From Collimonas fungivorans (GTDB taxonomy: Bacteria; Pseudomonadota; Gammaproteobacteria; Burkholderiales; Burkholderiaceae_D), in contig NZ_CP013232.1 of assembly GCF_001584145.1 (NCBI RefSeq), positions 1,240,001 through 1,304,000 of the forward strand: a DNA stretch of 64,000 nucleotides, written 5' to 3'. Position 1 is the first letter of the stretch. Each line of letters starts with the position of its first letter. Below are positions 60,916 through 64,000 of the stretch, one piece after another. The notes beneath the pieces were generated by a model. It ran no database searches. It was not told the origin of the DNA and saw nothing but the letters and a program-made list of their open reading frames with translations. The translations under genes were made by a program, and so were the position numbers.

Positions 60916-61401
60916 ATGGACACCAGCAAACAATCGACTGCAAACTTCGCACCGGAATCATTCGGGCCGGACAGCCTGCTGCTGGACAACCAGCTGTGCT
61001 TTGCGCTGTATTCGGCATCGCTGACCATGACCAAGATTTACAAGCCGCTGCTGCAGAAAATGGGTTTGACCTATCCGCAGTACCTGGTGCTGCTGACCTT
61101 ATGGGAGCGCGACGAAGTGACTGTATCGGCTTTGGGCGAGCGCCTGTTTCTCGATTCCGGCACGTTGACGCCCTTGCTCAAGCGCCTGGAAAGCAGCGGA
61201 TTTTTGCGCCGCCAGCGCTCGCCTCACGATGAGCGCCAGGTGATTGTCAGCTTGAGCGCGGCCGGCAAGAACCTGCGCCAGCAAGCGCTGGCGATACCGC
61301 AGCAGGTGAGTTGCAGCGTTGAATGCTCGCTGGACGAAGTGAAGGCGCTGACCCAGGAATTGCGGCGGTTGCGTGCTGCCATGGCTGGCAATATCGCTTG
61401 A
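60916..61401 (+). CDS. ohrR: Organic hydroperoxide sensor OhrR (MarR family)
   Basis: A 161-residue MarR-type repressor. The redox-sensing cysteine is Cys28 in [15 protein letters not shown], and the wing helix region is [21 protein letters not shown] with [10 protein letters not shown]. It lies upstream of ohr on the same strand. Organic peroxides oxidise Cys28 and release the repressor. The ATG at 60916 (MDTSKQ) was chosen over one 12 codons earlier, which would overlap the palindromic operator. Confidence 0.93.
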   Translation: MDTSKQSTANFAPESFGPDSLLLDNQLCFALYSASLTMTKIYKPLLQKMGLTYPQYLVLLTLWERDEVTVSALGERLFLDSGTLTPLLKRLESSGFLRRQRSPHDERQVIVSLSAAGKNLRQQALAIPQQVSCSVECSLDEVKALTQELRRLRAAMAGNIA

Positions 61402-61432
61402 AGATAGAGAGCGTAGTTTTGAATGAAATATA

Positions 61433-61451
61433 AATTGTGAGCAATACAATT
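61433..61451 (+). promoter_or_regulatory. Candidate OhrR operator upstream of ohr
   Basis: AATTGTgagcaatACAATT (61433-61451) is a 6-base inverted repeat in an AT-rich stretch, 135 bases before the ohr start. A second overlapping CAATTG palindrome follows. It resembles known OhrR boxes. Confidence 0.55.
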
Positions 61452-61585
61452 GTGTGATTAAGAATCAGCTTATGCCGCGTTTCATTCTTGCGTCATTTTA
61501 ATGTTGTACCTTTGATCCGGATCAGCAGTACGGCCGACTGTATCGATCCAAAGGATTTTCCAACCGGCCAATAAAGGAAACCATC

Positions 61586-62011
61586 ATGTCAGTCGAAAAA
61601 GTTCTGTACCGCGCCCAAGCCACTGCAACCGGAGGCCGTGACGGCCGCGCCGTGTCATCCGATAACGTGCTGGACGTCAAGTTGACCACACCGAAAGAAC
61701 TGGGCGGCGCCGGCGGCGAAGGCACCAATCCTGAACAGCTGTTTGCAGCCGGTTATTCCGCCTGCTTCATCGGTGCGATGAAATTCGTCGCCTCGCAAGA
61801 AAAAATCAGCCTGCCCGCAGACGTGTCGATCACCGGCCTGGTAGGCATCGGCCAGATTCCCGGCGGTTTCGGCATCGAAGTCGAATTGCGCATTTCCCTG
61901 CCTGGCATGGATGCCGGCGCAGCAGAAGACCTGGTCAACAAGGCGCACAAAGTCTGCCCTTATTCCAACGCAACCCGCGGCAACATCGACGTTACCCTGA
62001 CCCTGGTGTAA
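61586..62011 (+). CDS. ohr: Organic hydroperoxide resistance protein
   Basis: A 141-residue thiol peroxidase of the Ohr/OsmC fold that reduces organic hydroperoxides with lipoyl-protein electrons. The peroxidatic Cys60 is in [11 protein letters not shown] and the resolving Cys124 in [25 protein letters not shown] and the N-terminal [10 protein letters not shown] are characteristic. AAAGGAAACC lies before the ATG. It follows ohrR, giving the standard sensor-effector pair. Confidence 0.96.
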   Translation: MSVEKVLYRAQATATGGRDGRAVSSDNVLDVKLTTPKELGGAGGEGTNPEQLFAAGYSACFIGAMKFVASQEKISLPADVSITGLVGIGQIPGGFGIEVELRISLPGMDAGAAEDLVNKAHKVCPYSNATRGNIDVTLTLV

Positions 62012-62040
62012 TCAACCGGCGGGTCGCAAGCTGCATCCGC

Positions 62041-62066
62041 GTAGGGTGGGCACAGGTGCCCACCCT
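62041..62066. repeat. GTAGGGTGGGC palindrome, copy 3
   Basis: GTAGGGTGGGCAC and GTGCCCACCCTAT surround AG, pairing in all but the outermost base. It lies 30 bases after ohr and just before the convergent chemoreceptor gene, so it may serve both as a terminator. It is the third copy of the family in the window. Confidence 0.8.
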
Positions 62067-62083
62067 ATATTTTTGGCTGAGTT

Positions 62084-64000
62084 TCAGGCGAGCTTGAAAA
62101 CAGCAGCAGTTTGCGCCAGCTGCGCTGCCTGGTCCTGCAGGCTCTGGGCGGCAGCCGCGGCCTGCTCGACCAGCGCGGCGTTTTGCTGGGTGATATCGTC
62201 TATGTGACCCATGGCGCGGTTGATCTCTTCGATGCCGCTGCTTTGTTCTCCGGTCGCTGCCGTGATTTCATGCATGATGTCAGCCACCCGCTTGACTGCG
62301 GCGACTATGCCTTGCATGGTCTGGCCGGCAGCATCCGCCAGCTTGCCACCTGCATCCACCTGTTCCACCGAATCGCTGATCAAGCCCTTGATTTCCTTGG
62401 CGGCCGTAGCTGAACGCTGCGCCAGGCTGCGTACTTCCGCCGCCACCACGGCAAAACCGCGGCCCTGTTCGCCGGCCCGCGCCGCTTCCACCGCTGCATT
62501 CAGCGCCAGGATATTGGTCTGGAAAGCGATGCCGTCGATCACGCCGATGATCTCGTGGATCTTGCGCGAACTGTCCTTGATCGCCTGCATCGTATCCACC
62601 ACCTGGCCGACCGCCTGGCCACCCTCGATCGCTTGCCCCGATGCGCTGATCACCAGCTGATTGGCATGCTGGGCGCTGTCGGCGCTGTGTTTCACCGCAG
62701 CCGTCAGCTGTTCCAGCGAACTGCTGGTCTGTTCCAGCGAAGCCGCTTGCGATTCGGTGCGGGCCGACAGGTTGGCGTTGCCTTCGGCGATTTCCTGCGA
62801 GGCGCGCGCCATCTCACCGGTGCCTTGCCGCACATTGCCGATGACGCCGGCCAAACCTTGGCTGATGCCGTTGATGGCCCGTTCCAGCTGGCCGATTTCA
62901 TCACCGCGGTTGCTTGCCATGGTGACGCTGAGGTCGCCCGCCGCCAGTTGCTGCGCCGCTTGCTTGACTCTCTCCAGCGGCTGGCTGATGGTGTTGCGGA
63001 TCAGCCAGTACAGCGCCGCCACCATGATCAGCACCGCCACCAGGCCATACATGGCATTGCGGTTGCGCAGGGTGGTGATCTCCTGCGTCAGTTCGGCGGC
63101 ATCCTCGCTGCCGACAATCAGCCAGTTCCAGTTCTTGTACAACGCGAAGGCGGCGATTTTTTCCGCACCGGCGCCTTCCTGCGAGGCATAACGCATGCTG
63201 CCTTCCTTGTGTTCCAGGATGTCCTTGATGAATTCGCGGCCATCGGCATCCTTCAGCGCCAGCACATTCTTGCCTTCGTCGGCAGGCGCCACCAGCAGCT
63301 TGCCGAGGTCCTTGCCTTGGGCGGCGTTGAGCACATAGAAATAACCGGACTCGCCCAGCCTGACCGAGCGGATGCGTGCCTTCAGCGTTTCGATATCGGC
63401 GCTGATGTCGACGCCGACAAACAGCGCGCCGACGATGGCTCCGGCCTCGTCCTTGACCGGGTTGTAGGCGGTCATGTACTCCTTTCCGAACAGCGTGGCG
63501 CGGCCGATGTACGACAGGCCGTCCTGCAGGCGGGCGTATCCTGGATGGCCGTGGTCGAGCACGGTGCCGATGGCGCGCTCGCCGTTTTCTTTCTTGAGCG
63601 AGGTCGAGATGCGGATGAAGTCATCGCCGTTCTTGATGAAGATCGTCGCCACCGCGCGGCTGGCCGAGGTGAAATTGTCGGCGATCGAGAAATTCATGTT
63701 GACGGTGTCGTTACCATTCTTCAGCAACGGCAGCGGCTTGCCGGCGACATCGACGGTCCTGCTGCCGTCGATAGAAAATTTCCCGGGGAAATAACTCGCC
63801 AGCAGCAACGCGAAACGCTCGGCTTCGCTTTTATGGCTGGCATCGAATGTGTCCAGCATCTGGATCATGGTGCCGGTCCTGCCGGCAATGTCGCGCGTTC
63901 CGCGCTGTTCCAGCAATTGGGAGGTGGAGCGGGCGCTGGCCCAGCCGTAGACCAGGAAGATCACGGCTGCCAGCAAAAAGGTAAACAAGCTGAGCTTGAT
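62084..64000 (-). CDS. Methyl-accepting chemotaxis protein (5' end outside the window)
   Basis: At least 638 residues; the frame stays open to the right edge, so the true start lies just beyond it. A membrane helix ([18 protein letters not shown]) leads to a periplasmic Cache-type ligand domain ([45 protein letters not shown]-like [13 protein letters not shown]). A second helix ([17 protein letters not shown]), a HAMP domain and a cytoplasmic signalling domain follow. The hairpin tip has [20 protein letters not shown] and [19 protein letters not shown]. It has the 24H/36H-like short tail without a pentapeptide CheR tether. The ligand is unknown. Confidence 0.93.
   Translation of the reverse strand: MKLSLFTFLLAAVIFLVYGWASARSTSQLLEQRGTRDIAGRTGTMIQMLDTFDASHKSEAERFALLLASYFPGKFSIDGSRTVDVAGKPLPLLKNGNDTVNMNFSIADNFTSASRAVATIFIKNGDDFIRISTSLKKENGERAIGTVLDHGHPGYARLQDGLSYIGRATLFGKEYMTAYNPVKDEAGAIVGALFVGVDISADIETLKARIRSVRLGESGYFYVLNAAQGKDLGKLLVAPADEGKNVLALKDADGREFIKDILEHKEGSMRYASQEGAGAEKIAAFALYKNWNWLIVGSEDAAELTQEITTLRNRNAMYGLVAVLIMVAALYWLIRNTISQPLERVKQAAQQLAAGDLSVTMASNRGDEIGQLERAINGISQGLAGVIGNVRQGTGEMARASQEIAEGNANLSARTESQAASLEQTSSSLEQLTAAVKHSADSAQHANQLVISASGQAIEGGQAVGQVVDTMQAIKDSSRKIHEIIGVIDGIAFQTNILALNAAVEAARAGEQGRGFAVVAAEVRSLAQRSATAAKEIKGLISDSVEQVDAGGKLADAAGQTMQGIVAAVKRVADIMHEITAATGEQSSGIEEINRAMGHIDDITQQNAALVEQAAAAAQSLQDQAAQLAQTAAVFKLA

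Overview
The window comes from a GC-rich Gram-negative bacterium. The evidence points to a betaproteobacterium of the order Burkholderiales, most likely Oxalobacteraceae and perhaps Collimonas-like. This is an inference from gene content: a trimeric Burkholderiales-type porin, a trxA-rho pair with a nearby rpmE2, an fdsGBACD formate dehydrogenase operon, a betaproteobacterial AddB/AddA-like nuclease pair, a zapA-6S RNA locus and a small Trp-rich membrane protein. Genes are densely packed, and nearly all of the sequence is ordinary chromosome. No prophage, integrase, transposase or CRISPR array was seen.

Layout. 1-3.2 kb: the end of an unrecognised gene, a porin, tRNA-Leu(CAA) and an ArnT/GT39-like membrane glycosyltransferase. 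3.4-10.2 kb: rpmE2, then rho and trxA on the same strand, separated by a transporter block. That block holds a frameshifted MHS-family symporter, an SDR plus DHA2 efflux operon, and a divergent TetR regulator with a pair of matching operator-like sites. 10.4-16.6 kb: a translationally coupled AddB-like/AddA-like double-strand-break repair pair. 16.6-20 kb: one polar amino acid ABC permease preceded by three tandem paralogous lipoprotein binding proteins, with no ATPase gene. 20.1-29.3 kb: a formate/oxalate module made of a ModE-like HTH plus periplasmic-binding-fold regulator, a divergent OFA antiporter, and fdsG-fdsB-fdsA-fdsC-fdsD encoding a soluble NAD-dependent molybdenum formate dehydrogenase and its maturation factors.

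29.3-39.8 kb: housekeeping and metabolic genes: lactonase, GST, FUSC protein, zapB-like gene and zapA, 6S RNA, EVE protein, malonyl-CoA synthetase-like enzyme, lgt, a LysR regulator, a small Trp-rich protein, cytochrome c, and an aldo/keto reductase with a divergent AraC regulator. 39.9-44.6 kb: three tandem LivK-like branched-chain amino acid binding proteins. Each has its own terminator, and an identical 12-bp promoter-proximal motif lies upstream of each; a divergent Lrp-family regulator follows. 44.7-52.7 kb: dadA, a hypothetical gene with holC, a DUF4124/glutaredoxin protein, prlC, folD and gshA. 52.7-58.2 kb: a MocR regulator divergent from redox and AhpD-like genes, then a methyltransferase and a glyoxalase-fold protein. 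58.2-64 kb: polB (DNA polymerase II) with an unusual 11-bp repeat array upstream, the ohrR/ohr peroxide-defence pair with palindromic operators, and a chemoreceptor cut by the window edge.

The most interesting signals are the triplicated binding-protein arrays, one of them with a shared promoter motif; the GTAGGGTGGGC palindromes, which include a REPIN-like double copy; the phased 13-mers between the Fds regulator and the OFA antiporter; and the helically phased 11-bp repeats upstream of polB. No clearly undescribed multi-gene system was found.
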